The notes under the pieces are model-generated. The model did no database searches. It saw only the letters and a program-made list of their open reading frames with translations, and was not told the DNA's origin. Position numbers and translations under genes: made by a program. From contig NC_047080.1 of the NCBI RefSeq assembly GCF_902459465.1, forward strand, positions 10,514,866 through 10,578,865: a stretch of 64,000 bases of DNA, read 5' to 3'. The DNA is from Asterias rubens (Eukaryota; Echinodermata; Asteroidea; Forcipulatida; Asteriidae). Positions 24,197-37,300 of this stretch are shown one piece after another (position 1 is the first letter of the stretch; the number at the start of each line of letters is the position of its first letter).

Positions 24197-24582
24197 TTAA
24201 AGGCACCATGGAAACGTTTGGTAAATGTCAAAGACTAGTATCCTCGCTCAGTGTTCCTTAACAAAATCCATTTACAAAAAAATAAGTGTTATGTGAAAAT
24301 CGGGCTAAATTGGTCATCTAAGTTGCAAGAACATAATGAAAGGAAAAACCATTTTGTTACATAACTTTGTGCTTTCACATGCATAATAAAAGGCTTCAGC
24401 TGAAGTTTTATTATTATTTTTTGAGTGAAAAATTACCTCTTTCTCAAAAACTACGTTACTTCAGAGGGAGCCGTTTCTCACAATGGTTTATATTAGTAGC
24501 AGCTCTCCATTGGTCGTTACCAAGTAAGTTCTTATGCTAATAATTATTTTGAGTAATTACAAACAGTGTCCAGTGCCTTTAA
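24197..24582 (+). mobile_element. Family A element, forward
   Basis: TTAAAGGCACCATGGAAACG to CAGTGTCCAGTGCCTTTAA; followed two bases later by a family B element. Confidence 0.9.
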
Positions 24583-24583
24583 C

Positions 24584-24929
24584 TTAAAGCCATTGGACAC
24601 TTTCGGAACAATTTTTACAGGGTTTACAGAAGGTAATGGTGAAAGACGTCTCTTGAAATATTATTCCATGAAATGCTTTACTTTTCGAGAAAACATTAAA
24701 ACAATTATCAATTCTCGTTGTCGAGAATTACGGATTTATTTTTAAAAACATATGTCATGACACGGCGAAACGTGCGGAAACAAGGGTGGGTTTTCCCGTT
24801 ATTTTCTCCCGACTCCGATGACCAATTGAGCCTAAACTTTCACAGGTTTGTTATTTTATATGTAAGTTGTGATACACGAAGTTAGGGCCTTGGACAATAC
24901 TGTTTACCGAAAGTGTCCAATGGCTTTAA
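24584..24929. mobile_element. Family B element, copy 2
   Basis: TTAAAGCCATTGGACACTTT to AAGTGTCCAATGGCTTTAA, near-perfect terminal inverted repeats with TTAA on both sides. Central ATTCTCGTTGTCGAGAAT dyad. Confidence 0.9.
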
Positions 24930-25099
24930 ACAACGTTAAGTTTTCTGTTTATAGAGGCAATTTCTCCATGGGAAAAACACTCAGGCAGAAAGGTTCTCTG
25001 GCATTAGCTTCCAAGAAAGGGAAGGATTGCTTCGCGATAATGACAGAAAAATCAGACATCATGATGAGTGAAAAGTAATTATCCTAATGGAATGAAGGG

Positions 25100-25635
25100 T
25101 TCTGAATGAAAATGACATGTCTAGGTTTTGTGAATGTTAAAACATCAACATGGTTTGAATATACTGAAAGAAGAGTAGTTACTTTGGGATGAATCTATAC
25201 ACTATTCACCAAGCTGAAATCCAATAGCAAAATCTATGGGGTTTGGTGAATGTTCTTATAAAAAACATCAGCATGGTTCGAATACACAGGTAACGAAGGT
25301 GGTTACTTATTGGAATAAATATATTCACTCTTCATCAAGCTGAAATCCAACAGCAAAACCTATGGGGTTTGGTGAATGTTCTTATAAAAAACATCAGCAT
25401 GGTTTGAATGCACAGGTAACGAAGGTGGTTACTTATTGGAATAAATATATTCACTCTTCATCAAGCTGAAATCCAACAGCAAAACCTATGGGGCTTGGTG
25501 AATGTTCTTATTACAACATCAACATGGTTTGAATACACTGGTAACGAAGGGTGGTTACTATAATTATTGGAAAGAATGTTCCCTCTTTATCAAACTGAAA
25601 TCAAACAGCTAAACCATTGAGACTCGAGTAAATGT
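25100..25635. repeat. 126-bp tandem repeat, about four copies
   Basis: AAGCTGAAATCCAA recurs at 25211, 25337 and 25463 (period 126), with a diverged unit at 25592. Middle copies are almost identical. Confidence 0.9.
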
Positions 25636-25670
25636 ACTACAGTTGTCAAGTTTAATCCGTAGGTGGGTTT

Positions 25671-25802
25671 TGATGGATTCATGGATGAGGTTTTGGGCCA
25701 TTTGTTATAGCTCGTGCGCACAGCTACCATTAGACTTGATGGATTCTGGATGAGGTTTTGGGCCATTTGTTATAGCTCGTGCGCACAGCTACCATTAGGC
25801 TT
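25671..25802. repeat. 66-bp direct duplication
   Basis: GATGGATTC...GGATGAGGTTTTGGGCC...GCGCACAGCTACCATTAG starts at 25672 and 25738 with nearly no differences. Confidence 0.9.
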
Positions 25803-26649
25803 TTTGGGATATGATGGACCCAACCTCGTCCCCAGGGTGTGTCCAGCGGTTACAAGGTTTACCGCTCTCTCACCCTGGTATTGGATCATTTGCATATCCA
25901 AAAATGTTGGATACGAATGCAAATTAAAATAGTCTGGCTACTTTTCGAAATTCACATATTCGTCATAATCTCGTAGTACGGTACCAGATTTGATATTGTT
26001 TGTACATTGTTGGTTGCCGGCGGCTGGCTGTACCTATGAATATGGAACATTATTCTAATATTGTAAAGTCGTTGTCCAATCAGGGTCCAAGTAAGGAGTT
26101 TCCATCCCAGGGTTTACTATTGTAAACATAGTTGAAAATAAAGTAAACCATGGGTACGAGGTTGTGGTGGACCCTAAGGAGTGCACTGGTTTGGTTTGGG
26201 TGTATACAGAAAGATTTACCCAAATCCAATTGTGACATAGTGCTGTGTCAACCATCTCAAATTGGCTCAAATAGAGCAGAGGTAAAAATTGTTCTGCAAG
26301 TACGAATGTCATTAGGTTGAAATTCCTGAACGTCATTCATTTTCAGGGAAATGTTTTGAAGTAACATTAACTTTCGGCGTCAGTTAATCACAGTCATTTC
26401 CTAGAGATGATGAAAAACAAAAACAAACAGCATTACTTGTACTTGGATTTTGTTTCTCCGAATAGCGGTTACACTTTGCGTTATTTCAATTTAACTGTCA
26501 TGTTGATAGTTAATCATGGTCTCCATTAAAATGAGACATGTATAGCTCACATGAACGACATGGTTTGGGCTGTTAGTGTTTCCAAGAATGTCTAGGTTTC
26601 TTGATCATGAAGACGTCATCACATTAATGCTTTAAAGTGAATGTTCAAA

Positions 26650-26990
26650 ACAGAGGCCTGGAAATTCCGCGAAGGCTTATGTCATGGTCTATGATGGCTT
26701 CGTCTTGGCCTTAGTGGCCATTCAAAAATTAGGGCAATTACTGTCAGAGTTGTAAGTGTTTCCAAGAAGGCTTGCTCGTGATAACAAAGACGCCACCAAG
26801 GCTATACATGTGAAATACAGCGGCCTTGACATTCGGCTACGGATACCATGGCCTTGGTGCCCATTTAAAAATCCCCATTATACTTAAAGATGCTCCAATG
26901 GAAAGTGCCCTTTGCAAGATGAAAATGGCCTTGCCCCCTCAAAGATGAAATTCCTAGCCTGGAAAATGGCCTCGCCCTCTCAAAGATTCA
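26650..26990. repeat. Dispersed repeat, family H, two fragments
   Basis: CTTCGTCTTGGCCTTAGTGG and, at 26850-26990, CATGGCCTTGGTGCCCATTT, AAGATGCTCCAATGGAAAGT, CTTGCCCCCTCAAAGATG. Confidence 0.55.
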
Positions 26991-27496
26991 GATGAGATAA
27001 CACAACCAGGCACAATTTCAACAGCTCACTTGAGAATAAATTTAGCGAGGTGTATATAATTATCAAATAATAACTCGCGATTCTTTCACAAATTATTTTT
27101 CAATTTCACGTTTCATTTTTTCTGGTGGTTCCTTCAAAAAAAGAGTCAGTTATAGGTTGACCATGCAATATTGATTGAAGTATTATGCAAAACAGTGTTT
27201 ACTTGTCGAAAAGCATTTTGTATCTTTCTTTTTATTTTTGTACATTCTTGAGTTCTTACCACAAGTTTTTTGTATATTTTTGTAATGTTGGGTGTAACTT
27301 GCATAAATATTAAGACAATGTTTATTTGCCCGGTTCTGAAGGATCAATTTTATTTAAATCAGTGTTATTGGATATTATCACTTAGTTTTACATTAGGATA
27401 ATTTACACTGCTCTTTCATTCAATGGTATACCATACAGTCTTGTCATTGCAAAAATTATTGTCACTACCAAAACAAATGTTTATAACAACAGGCCA

Positions 27497-27624
27497 GGGG
27501 TCGATTTCACAAAGAGTTAGGACACGTCCTAACTTAGGAATAGTCCTAGGAGATATTAAAAACGTATGGCTAGTCCTAAGTTAGGACGAGTTACTCGTCT
27601 TATACTCGACTGAAATCCACCCCT
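27497..27624. mobile_element. Short palindromic element, family C, copy 3
   Basis: GGGGTCGATTTCACAAAGAG at the left; right end GACTGAAATCCACCCC inverted. AGTCCTAGGAGATATT and AAAACGTATGGCTAGTCC are shared with the copies near 43130 and 43330. Confidence 0.85.
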
Positions 27625-27627
27625 GAT

Positions 27628-27795
27628 TCTTCACGGGGGGCAACGAAGGCAATTGCCTCCATGCCCTTATGTCGTTGAATTGGTGCCCTTGAAATGCTCA
27701 AGTAGAAATGTACAATTTCCTCATAGGGTGGCCTTTACCAAGGAGAAAATGCCTTGGTGCCCTTGCACTTTCAAAAATGAAGCATACGGGCCAGT
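27628..27795. repeat. Dispersed repeat, family H
   Basis: CTTCACGGGGGGCAACGAAG, TTGGTGCCCTTGAAATGCTC, TTTACCAAGGAGAAAATGCC, CTTTCAAAAATGAAGCATAC. Confidence 0.75.
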
Positions 27796-28238
27796 AACAA
27801 TTCTGGTTGATGTTATGGAGTACCATGATGTGTTTTGAAGAATGAATGTGAGTTTTGCAGTTGTGGTGCTTTCAAAGTGGGTATTAAACCGTATACTTCA
27901 TACTGAAGGCTATCGCAGTGTTTGGCGAATGATCCTTAAAATGTTTAAAAATATATGTTTTGGGAAATAACAAAAACAATTCTGGGTGGGTGACGACTCA
28001 GCATTTCACATTGGCTTTCGTTATGTTGTGGTCATTTTGATGTTTGTTCTATACTGCCGCCCTGAGTTTGTTTGCGTAACCGAGTAACACAAAGGTGAAA
28101 GACTTTGGAAAAAATAATAATATTGGGAGGGTATGACTTGGAAAGAAAAAAACCCACAACCCAATACAAACAAACTATCCGGATATTGCAATTGTCATCA
28201 CCTTAAACACCATAAAAAGCATCAGTTACTGAATGATA

Positions 28239-28338
28239 NNNNNNNNNNNNNNNNNNNNNNNNNNNNNNNNNNNNNNNNNNNNNNNNNNNNNNNNNNNNNN
28301 NNNNNNNNNNNNNNNNNNNNNNNNNNNNNNNNNNNNNN
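28239..28338. other. Assembly gap (100 N)
   Basis: Exactly 100 N, the usual placeholder for a gap of unknown size. It ends on the first base of the satellite array, so an unknown number of repeat units is probably missing. Confidence 0.98.
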
Positions 28339-31300
28339 GGGTCAAATTGACCCGTTGTACTTTTGATTTTCTTTGTGCACAAAAATCCCGTTAGGAGGCT
28401 TGTTGAGTTCGTTTCGGAGCACAGCCGCCTACTTTTAATTTTCGGTATGAAGAAGTCTGGAAGCCGCCCTAAATTTTTGAAATTTGATTTAGGGACATGC
28501 CAGGATGACGCAGGTACAAACTGCGTCTCTCTATCGTTTTTAGTTCCAGAATTATTCAAAAGTATAGCTGAAAGTTTTTATAAGTCCGGGCTTTTTTTCA
28601 GCGGCATATATTTGTTTTCTCCAATAATTACCACATGCCGTGTATATCATGCATTAAATGTCCCAAATTTATGGGGGGTGTCGGGTCTACTCCCTGGCCT
28701 CTAGCGTCGCTTTGAAAATCCCCATAGCACTAATTTTTGTACGAGAGGAAAGCCCTTGAAATTGTCAATCCAATGGTGCTAAACTTGTTTAGATTGAGCA
28801 ATGATTTCGGGTCAAATTGACCCGTTGTACTTTTGATTTTCTTTGTGCACAAAAATCCCGTTAGGAGGCTTGTTGAGTTCGTTTCGGAGCACAGCCGCCT
28901 ACTTTTAATTTTCGGTATGAAGAAGTCTGGAAGCCGCCCTAATTTTTGAAATTTGATTTAGGGACATGCCAGGATGACGCAGGTACAAACTGCGTCTCTC
29001 TATCGTTTTTAGTTCCAGAATTATTCAAAAGTATAGCTGAAAGTTTTTATAAGTCCGGGCTTTTTTTCAGCGGCATATATTTGTTTTCTCCAATAATTAC
29101 CACATGCCGTGTATATCATGCATTAAATGTCCCAAATTTATGGGGGGTGTCGGGTCTACTCCCTGGCCTCTAGCGTCGCTTTGAAAATCCCCATAGCACT
29201 AATTTTTGTACGAGAGGAAAGCCCTTGAAATTGTCAATCCAATGGTGCTAAACTTGTTTAGATTGAGCAATGATTTCGGGTCAAATTGACCCGTTGTACT
29301 TTTGATTTTCTTTGTGCACAAAAATCCCGTTAGGAGGCTTGTTGAGTTCGTTTCGGAGCACAGCCGCCTACTTTTAATTTTCGGTATGAAGAAGTCTGGA
29401 AGCCGCCCTAAATTTTTGAAATTTGATTTAGGGACATGCCAGGATGACGCAGGTACAAACTGCGTCTCTCTATCGTTTTTAGTTCCAGAATTATTCAAAA
29501 GTATAGCTGAAAGTTTTTATAAGTCCGGGCTTTTTTTCAGCGGCATATATTTGTTTTCTCCAATAATTACCACATGCCGTGTATATCATGCATTAAATGT
29601 CCCAAATTTATGGGGGGTGTCGGGTCTACTCCCTGGCCTCTAGCGTCGCTTTGAAAATCCCCATAGCACTAATTTTTGTACGAGAGGAAAGCCCTTGAAA
29701 TTGTCAATCCAATGGTGCTAAACTTGTTTAGATTGAGCAATGATTTCGGGTCAAATTGACCCGTTGTACTTTTGATTTTCTTTGTGCACAAAAATCCCGT
29801 TAGGAGGCTTGTTGAGTTCGTTTCGGAGCACAGCCGCCTACTTTTAATTTTCGGTATGAAGAAGTCTGGAAGCCGCCCTAATTTTTGAAATTTGATTTAG
29901 GGACATGCCAGGATGACGCAGGTACAAACTGCGTCTCTCTATCGTTTTTAGTTCCAGAATTATTCAAAAGTATAGCTGAAAGTTTTTATAAGTCCGGGCT
30001 TTTTTTCAACGCATATATTTGTTTTCTCCAATAATTACCACATGCCGTGTATATCATGCATTAAATGTCCCAAATTTATGGGGGGTGTCGGGTCTACTCC
30101 CTGGCCTCTAGCGTCGCTTTGAAAATCCCCATAGCACTAATTTTTGTACGAGAGGAAAGCCCTTGAAATTGTCAATCCAATGGTGCTAAACTTGTTTAGA
30201 TTGAGCAATGATTTCGGGTCAAATTGACCCGTTGTACTTTTGATTTTCTTTGTGCACAAAAATCCCGTTAGGAGGCTTGTTGAGTTCGTTTCGGAGCACA
30301 GCCGCCTACTTTTAATTTTCGGTATGAAGAAGTCTGGAAGCCGCCCTAATTTTTGAAATTTGATTTAGGGACATGCCAGGATGACGCAGGTACAAACTGC
30401 GTCTCTCTATCGTTTTTAGTTCCAGAATTATTCAAAAGTATAGCTGAAAGTTTTTATAAGTCCGGGCTTTTTTTCAAGCGGCATATATTTGTTTTCTCCA
30501 ATAATTACCACATGCCGTGTATATCATGCATTAAATGTCCCAAATTTATGGGGGGTGTCGGGTCTACTCCCTGGCCTCTAGCGTCGCTTTGAAAATCCCC
30601 ATAGCACTAATTTTTGTACGAGAGGAAAGCCCTTGAAATTGTCAATCCAATGGTGCTAAACTTGTTTAGATTGAGCAATGATTTCGGGTCAAATTGACCC
30701 GTTGTACTTTTGATTTTCTTTGTGCACAAAAATCCCGTTAGGAGGCTTGTTGAGTTCGTTTCGGAGCACAGCCGCCTACTTTTAATTTTCGGTATGAAGA
30801 AGTCTGGAAGCCGCCCTAATTTTTGAAATTTGATTTAGGGACATGCCAGGATGACGCAGGTACAAACTGCGTCTCTCTATCGTTTTTAGTTCCAGAATTA
30901 TTCAAAAGTATAGCTGAAAGTTTTTATAAGTCCGGGCTTTTTTTCAGCGGCATATATTTGTTTTCTCCAATAATTACCACATGCCGTGTATATCATGCAT
31001 TAAATGTCCCAAATTTATGGGGGGTGTCGGGTCTACTCCCTGGCCTCTAGCGTCGCTTTGAAAATCCCCATAGCACTAATTTTTGTACGAGAGGAAAGCC
31101 CTTGAAATTGTCAATCCAATGGTGCTAAACTTGTTTAGATTGAGCAATGATTTCGGGTCAAATTGACCCGTTGTACTTTTGATTTTCTTTGTGCACAAAA
31201 ATCCCGTTAGGAGGCTTGTTGAGTTCGTTTCGGAGCACAGCCGCCTACTTTTAATTTTCGGTATGAAGAAGTCTGGAAGCCGCCCTAATTTTTGAAATTT

Positions 31301-34300
31301 GATTTAGGGACATGCCAGGATGACGCAGGTACAAACTGCGTCTCTCTATCGTTTTTAGTTCCAGAATTATTCAAAAGTATAGCTGAAAGTTTTTATAAGT
31401 CCGGGCTTTTTTTCAGCGGCATATATTTGTTTTCTCCAATAATTACCACATGCCGTGTATATCATGCATTAAATGTCCCAAATTTATGGGGGGTGTCGGG
31501 TCTACTCCCTGGCCTCTAGCGTCGCTTTGAAAATCCCCATAGCACTAATTTTTGTACGAGAGGAAAGCCCTTGAAATTGTCAATCCAATGGTGCTAAACT
31601 TGTTTAGATTGAGCAATGATTTCGGGTCAAATTGACCCGTTGTACTTTTGATTTTCTTTGTGCACAAAAATCCCGTTAGGAGGCTTGTTGAGTTCGTTTC
31701 GGAGCACAGCCGCCTACTTTTAATTTTCGGTATGAAGAAGTCTGGAAGCCGCCCTAAATTTTTGAAATTTGATTTAGGGACATGCCAGGATGACGCAGGT
31801 ACAAACTGCGTCTCTCTATCGTTTTTAGTTCCAGAATTATTCAAAAGTATAGCTGAAAGTTTTTATAAGTCCGGGCTTTTTTTCAGCGCATATATTTGTT
31901 TTCTCCAATAATTACCACATGCCGTGTATATCATGCATTAAATGTCCCAAATTTATGGGGGGTGTCGGGTCTACTCCCTGGCCTCTAGCGTCGCTTTGAA
32001 AATCCCCATAGCACTAATTTTTGTACGAGAGGAAAGCCCTTGAAATTGTCAATCCAATGGTGCTAAACTTGTTTAGATTGAGCAATGATTTCGGGTCAAA
32101 TTGACCCGTTGTACTTTTGATTTTCTTTGTGCACAAAAATCCCGTTAGGAGGCTTGTTGAGTTCGTTTCGGAGCACAGCCGCCTACTTTTAATTTTCGGT
32201 ATGAAGAAGTCTGGAAGCCGCCCTAATTTTTGAAATTTGATTTAGGGACATGCCAGGATGACGCAGGTACAAACTGCGTCTCTCTATCGTTTTTAGTTCC
32301 AGAATTATTCAAAAGTATAGCTGAAAGTTTTTATAAGTCCGGGCTTTTTTTCAGCGGCATATATTTGTTTTCTCCAATAATTACCACATGCCGTGTATAT
32401 CATGCATTAAATGTCCCAAATTTATGGGGGGTGTCGGGTCTACTCCCTGGCCTCTAGCGTCGCTTTGAAAATCCCCATAGCACTAATTTTTGTACGAGAG
32501 GAAAGCCCTTGAAATTGTCAATCCAATGGTGCTAAACTTGTTTAGATTGAGCAATGATTTCGGGTCAAATTGACCCGTTGTACTTTTGATTTTCTTTGTG
32601 CACAAAAATCCCGTTAGGAGGCTTGTTGAGTTCGTTTCGGAGCACAGCCGCCTACTTTTAATTTTCGGTATGAAGAAGTCTGGAAGCCGCCCTAATTTTT
32701 GAAATTTGATTTAGGGACATGCCAGGATGACGCAGGTACAAACTGCGTCTCTCTATCGTTTTTAGTTCCAGAATTATTCAAAAGTATAGCTGAAAGTTTT
32801 TATAAGTCCGGGCTTTTTTTCAGCGGCATATATTTGTTTTCTCCAATAATTACCACATGCCGTGTATATCATGCATTAAATGTCCCAAATTTATGGGGGG
32901 TGTCGGGTCTACTCCCTGGCCTCTAGCGTCGCTTTGAAAATCCCCATAGCACTAATTTTTGTACGAGAGGAAAGCCCTTGAAATTGTCAATCCAATGGTG
33001 CTAAACTTGTTTAGATTGAGCAATGATTTCGGGTCAAATTGACCCGTTGTACTTTTGATTTTCTTTGTGCACAAAAATCCCGTTAGGAGGCTTGTTGAGT
33101 TCGTTTCGGAGCACAGCCGCCTACTTTTAATTTTCGGTATGAAGAAGTCTGGAAGCCGCCCTAAATTTTTGAAATTTGATTTAGGGACATGCCAGGATGA
33201 CGCAGGTACAAACTGCGTCTCTCTATCGTTTTTAGTTCCAGAATTATTCAAAAGTATAGCTGAAAGTTTTTATAAGTCCGGGCTTTTTTTCAACGCATAT
33301 ATTTGTTTTCTCCAATAATTACCACATGCCGTGTATATCATGCATTAAATATCCCAAATTTATGGGGGGTGTCGGGTCTACTCCCTGGCCTCTAGCGTCG
33401 CTTTGAAAATCCCCATAGCACTAATTTTTGTACGAGAGGAAAGCCCTTGAAATTGTCAATCCAATGGTGCTAAACTTGTTTAGATTGAGCAATGATTTCG
33501 GGTCAAATTGACCCGTTGTACTTTTGATTTTCTTTGTGCACAAAAATCCCGTTAGGAGGCTTGTTGAGTTCGTTTCGGAGCACAGCCGCCTACTTTTAAT
33601 TTTCGGTATGAAGAAGTCTGGAAGCCGCCCTAAATTTTTGAAATTTGATTTAGGGACATGCCAGGATGACGCAGGTACAAACTGCGTCTCTCTATCGTTT
33701 TTAGTTCCAGAATTATTCAAAAGTATAGCTGAAAGTTTTTATAAGTCCGGGCTTTTTTTCAGCGGCATATATTTGTTTTCTCCAATAATTACCACATGCC
33801 GTGTATATCATGCATTAAATGTCCCAAATTTATGGGGGGTGTCGGGTCTACTCCCTGGCCTCTAGCGTCGCTTTGAAAATCCCCATAGCACTAATTTTTG
33901 TACGAGAGGAAAGCCCTTGAAATTGGCAATCCAATGGTGCTAAACTTGTTTAGATTGAGCAATGATTTCGGGTCAAATTGACCCGTTGTACTTTTGATTT
34001 TCTTTGTGCACAAAAATCCCGTTAGGAGGCTTGTTGAGTTCGTTTCGGAGCACAGCCGCCTACTTTTAATTTTCGGTATGAAGAAGTGTTAATTTTTGAA
34101 ATTTGATTTAGGGACATGCCAGGATGACGCAGGTACAAACTGCGTCTCTCTATCGTTTTTAGTTCCAGAATTATTCAAAAGTATAGCTGAAAGTTTTTAT
34201 AAGTCCGGGCTTTTTTTCAACGGCATATATTTGTTTTCTCCAATAATTACCACATGCCGTGTATATCATGCATTAAATGTCCCAAATTTATGGGGGGTGT

Positions 34301-37300
34301 CGGGTCTACTCCCTGGCCTCTAGCGTCGCTTTGAAAATCCCCATAGCACCATTGAAATTGTCAATCCAATGGTGCTAAACTTGTTTAGATTGAGCAATGA
34401 TTTCGGGTCAAATTGACCCGTTGTACTTTTGATTTTCTTTGTGCACAAAAATCCCGTTAGGAGGCTTGTTGAGTTCGTTTCGGAGCACAGCCGCCTACTT
34501 TTAATTTTCGGTATGAAGAAGTCTGGAAGCCGCCCTTAATTTTTGAAATTTGATTTAGGGACATGCCAGGATGACGCAGGTACAAACTGCGTCTCTCTAT
34601 CGTTTTTAGTTCCAGAATTATTCAAAAGTATAGCTGAAAGTTTTTATAAGTCCGGGCTTTTTTTCAGCGGCATATATTTGTTTTCTCCAATAATTACCAC
34701 ATGCCGTGTATATCATGCATTAAATGTCCCAAATTTATGGGGGGTGTCGGGTCTACTCCCTGGCCTCTAGCGTCGCTTTGAAAATCCCCATAGACCTAAT
34801 TTTTGTACGAGAGGAAAGCCCTTGAAATTGTCAATCCAATGGTGCTAAACTTGTTTAGATTGAGCAATGATTTCGGGTCAAATTGACCCGTTGTACTTTT
34901 GATTTTCTTTGTGCACAAAAATCCCGTTAGGAGGCTTGTTGAGTTCGTTTCGGAGCACAGCCGCCTACTTTTAATTTTCGGTATGAAGAAGTCTGGAAGC
35001 CGCCCTAATTTTTGAAATTTGATTTAGGGACATGCCAGGATGACGCAGGTACAAACTGCGTCTCTCTATCGTTTTTAGTTCCAGAATTATTCAAAAGTAT
35101 AGCTGAAAGTTTTTATAAGTCCGGGCTTTTTTTCAGCGGCATATATTTGTTTTCTCCAATAATTACCACATGCCGTGTATATCATGCATTAAATGTCCCA
35201 AATTTATGGGGGGTGTCGGGTCTACTCCCTGGCCTCTAGCGTCGCTTTGAAAATCCCCATAGCACTAATTTTTGTACGAGAGGAAAGCCCTTGAAATTGT
35301 CAATCCAATGGTGCTAAACTTGTTTAGATTGAGCAATGATTTCGGGTCAAATTGACCCGTTGTACTTTTGATTTTCTTTGTGCACAAAAATCCCGTTAGG
35401 AGGCTTGTTGAGTTCGTTTCGGAGCACAGCCGCCTACTTTTAATTTTCGGTATGAAGAAGTCTGGAAGCCGCCCTAAATTTTTGAAATTTGATTTAGGGA
35501 CATGCCAGGATGACGCAGGTACAAACTGCGTCTCTCTATCGTTTTTAGTTCCAGAATTATTCAAAAGTATAGCTGAAAGTTTTTATAAGTCCGGGCTTTT
35601 TTTCAAACCATATATTTGTTTTCTCCAATAATTACCACATGCCGTGTATATCATGCATTAAATATCCCAAATTTATGGGGGTGTCGGGTCTACTCCCTGG
35701 CCTCTAGCGTCGCTTTGAAAATCCCCATAGCACTAATTTTTGTACGAGAGGAAAGCCCTTGAAATGGGCAATCTAATGGTGCTAAACTTGTTTAGATTGA
35801 GCAATGATTTCGGGTCAAATTGACCCGTTGTACTTTTGATTTTCTTTGTGCACAAAAATCCCGTTAGGAGGCTTGTTGAGTTCGTTTCGGAGCACAGCCG
35901 CCTACTTTTAATTTTCGGTATGAAGAAGTCTGGAAGCCGCCCTAAATTTTTGAAATTTGATTTAGGGACATGCCAGGATGACGCAGGTACAAACTGCGTC
36001 TCTCTATCGTTTTTAGTTCCAGAATTATTCAAAAGTATAGCTGAAAGTTTTTATAAGTCCGGGCTTTTTTTCAACGGCATATATTTGTTTTCTCCAATAA
36101 TTACCACATGCCGTGTATATCATGCATTAAATGTCCCAAATTTATGGGGGGTGTCGGGTCTACTCCCTGGCCTCTAGCGTCGCTTTGAAAATCCCCATAG
36201 CACTAATTTTTGTACGAGAGGAAAGCCCTTGAAATTGTCAATCCAATGGTGCTAAACTTGTTTAGATTGAGCAATGATTTCGGGTCAAATTGACCCGTTG
36301 TACTTTTGATTTTCTTTGTGCACAAAAATCCCGTTAGGAGGCTTGTTGAGTTCGTTTCGGAGCACAGCCGCCTACTTTTAATTTTCGGTATGAAGAAGTC
36401 TGGAAGCCGCCCTAATTTTTGAAATTTGATTTAGGGACATGCCAGGATGACGCAGGTACAAACTGCGTCTCTCTATCGTTTTTAGTTCCAGAATTATTCA
36501 AAAGTATAGCTGAAAGTTTTTATAAGTCCGGGCTTTTTTTCAGCGGCATATATTTGTTTTCTCCAATAATTACCACATGCCGTGTATATCATGCATTAAA
36601 TGTCCCAAATTTATGGGGGGTGTCGGGTCTACTCCCTGGCCTCTAGCGTCGCTTTGAAAATCCCCATAGCACTAATTTTTGTACGAGAGGAAAGCCCTTG
36701 AAATTGTCAATCCAATGGTGCTAAACTTGTTTAGATTGAGCAATGATTTCGGGTCAAATTGACCCGTTGTACTTTTGATTTTCTTTGTGCACAAAAATCC
36801 CGTTAGGAGGCTTGTTGAGTTCGTTTCGGAGCACAGCCGCCTACTTTTAATTTTCGGTATGAAGAAGTCTGGAAGCCGCCCTAATTTTTGAAATTTGATT
36901 TAGGGACATGCCAGGATGACGCAGGTACAAACTGCGTCTCTCTATCGTTTTTAGTTCCAGAATTATTCAAAAGTATAGCTGAAAGTTTTTATAAGTCCGG
37001 GCTTTTTTTCAGCGGCATATATTTGTTTTCTCCAATAATTACCACATGCCGTGTATATCATGCATTAAATGTCCCAAATTTATGGGGGGTGTCGGGTCTA
37101 CTCCCTGGCCTCTAGCGTCGCTTTGAAAATCCCCATAGCACTAATTTTTGTACGAGAGGAAAGCCCTTGAAATTGTCAATCCAATGGTGCTAAACTTGTT
37201 TAGATTGAGCAATGATTTCGGGTCAAATTGACCCGTTGTACTTTTGATTTTCTTTGTGCACAAAAATCCCGTTAGGAGGCTTGTTGAGTTCGTTTCGGAG

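Larger units (their letters stand above)
23307..28238. other. FAM78 3' UTR and intergenic sequence, no further gene seen
   Basis: After the FAM78 stop the sequence is AT-rich. It contains family A (24197), family B (24584), a 126-bp tandem repeat (25100), a 66-bp duplication (25671), family H fragments (26650-26990, 27628-27795) and a family C element (27497). Remaining open frames are under 95 codons and unrecognised. Confidence 0.7.
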
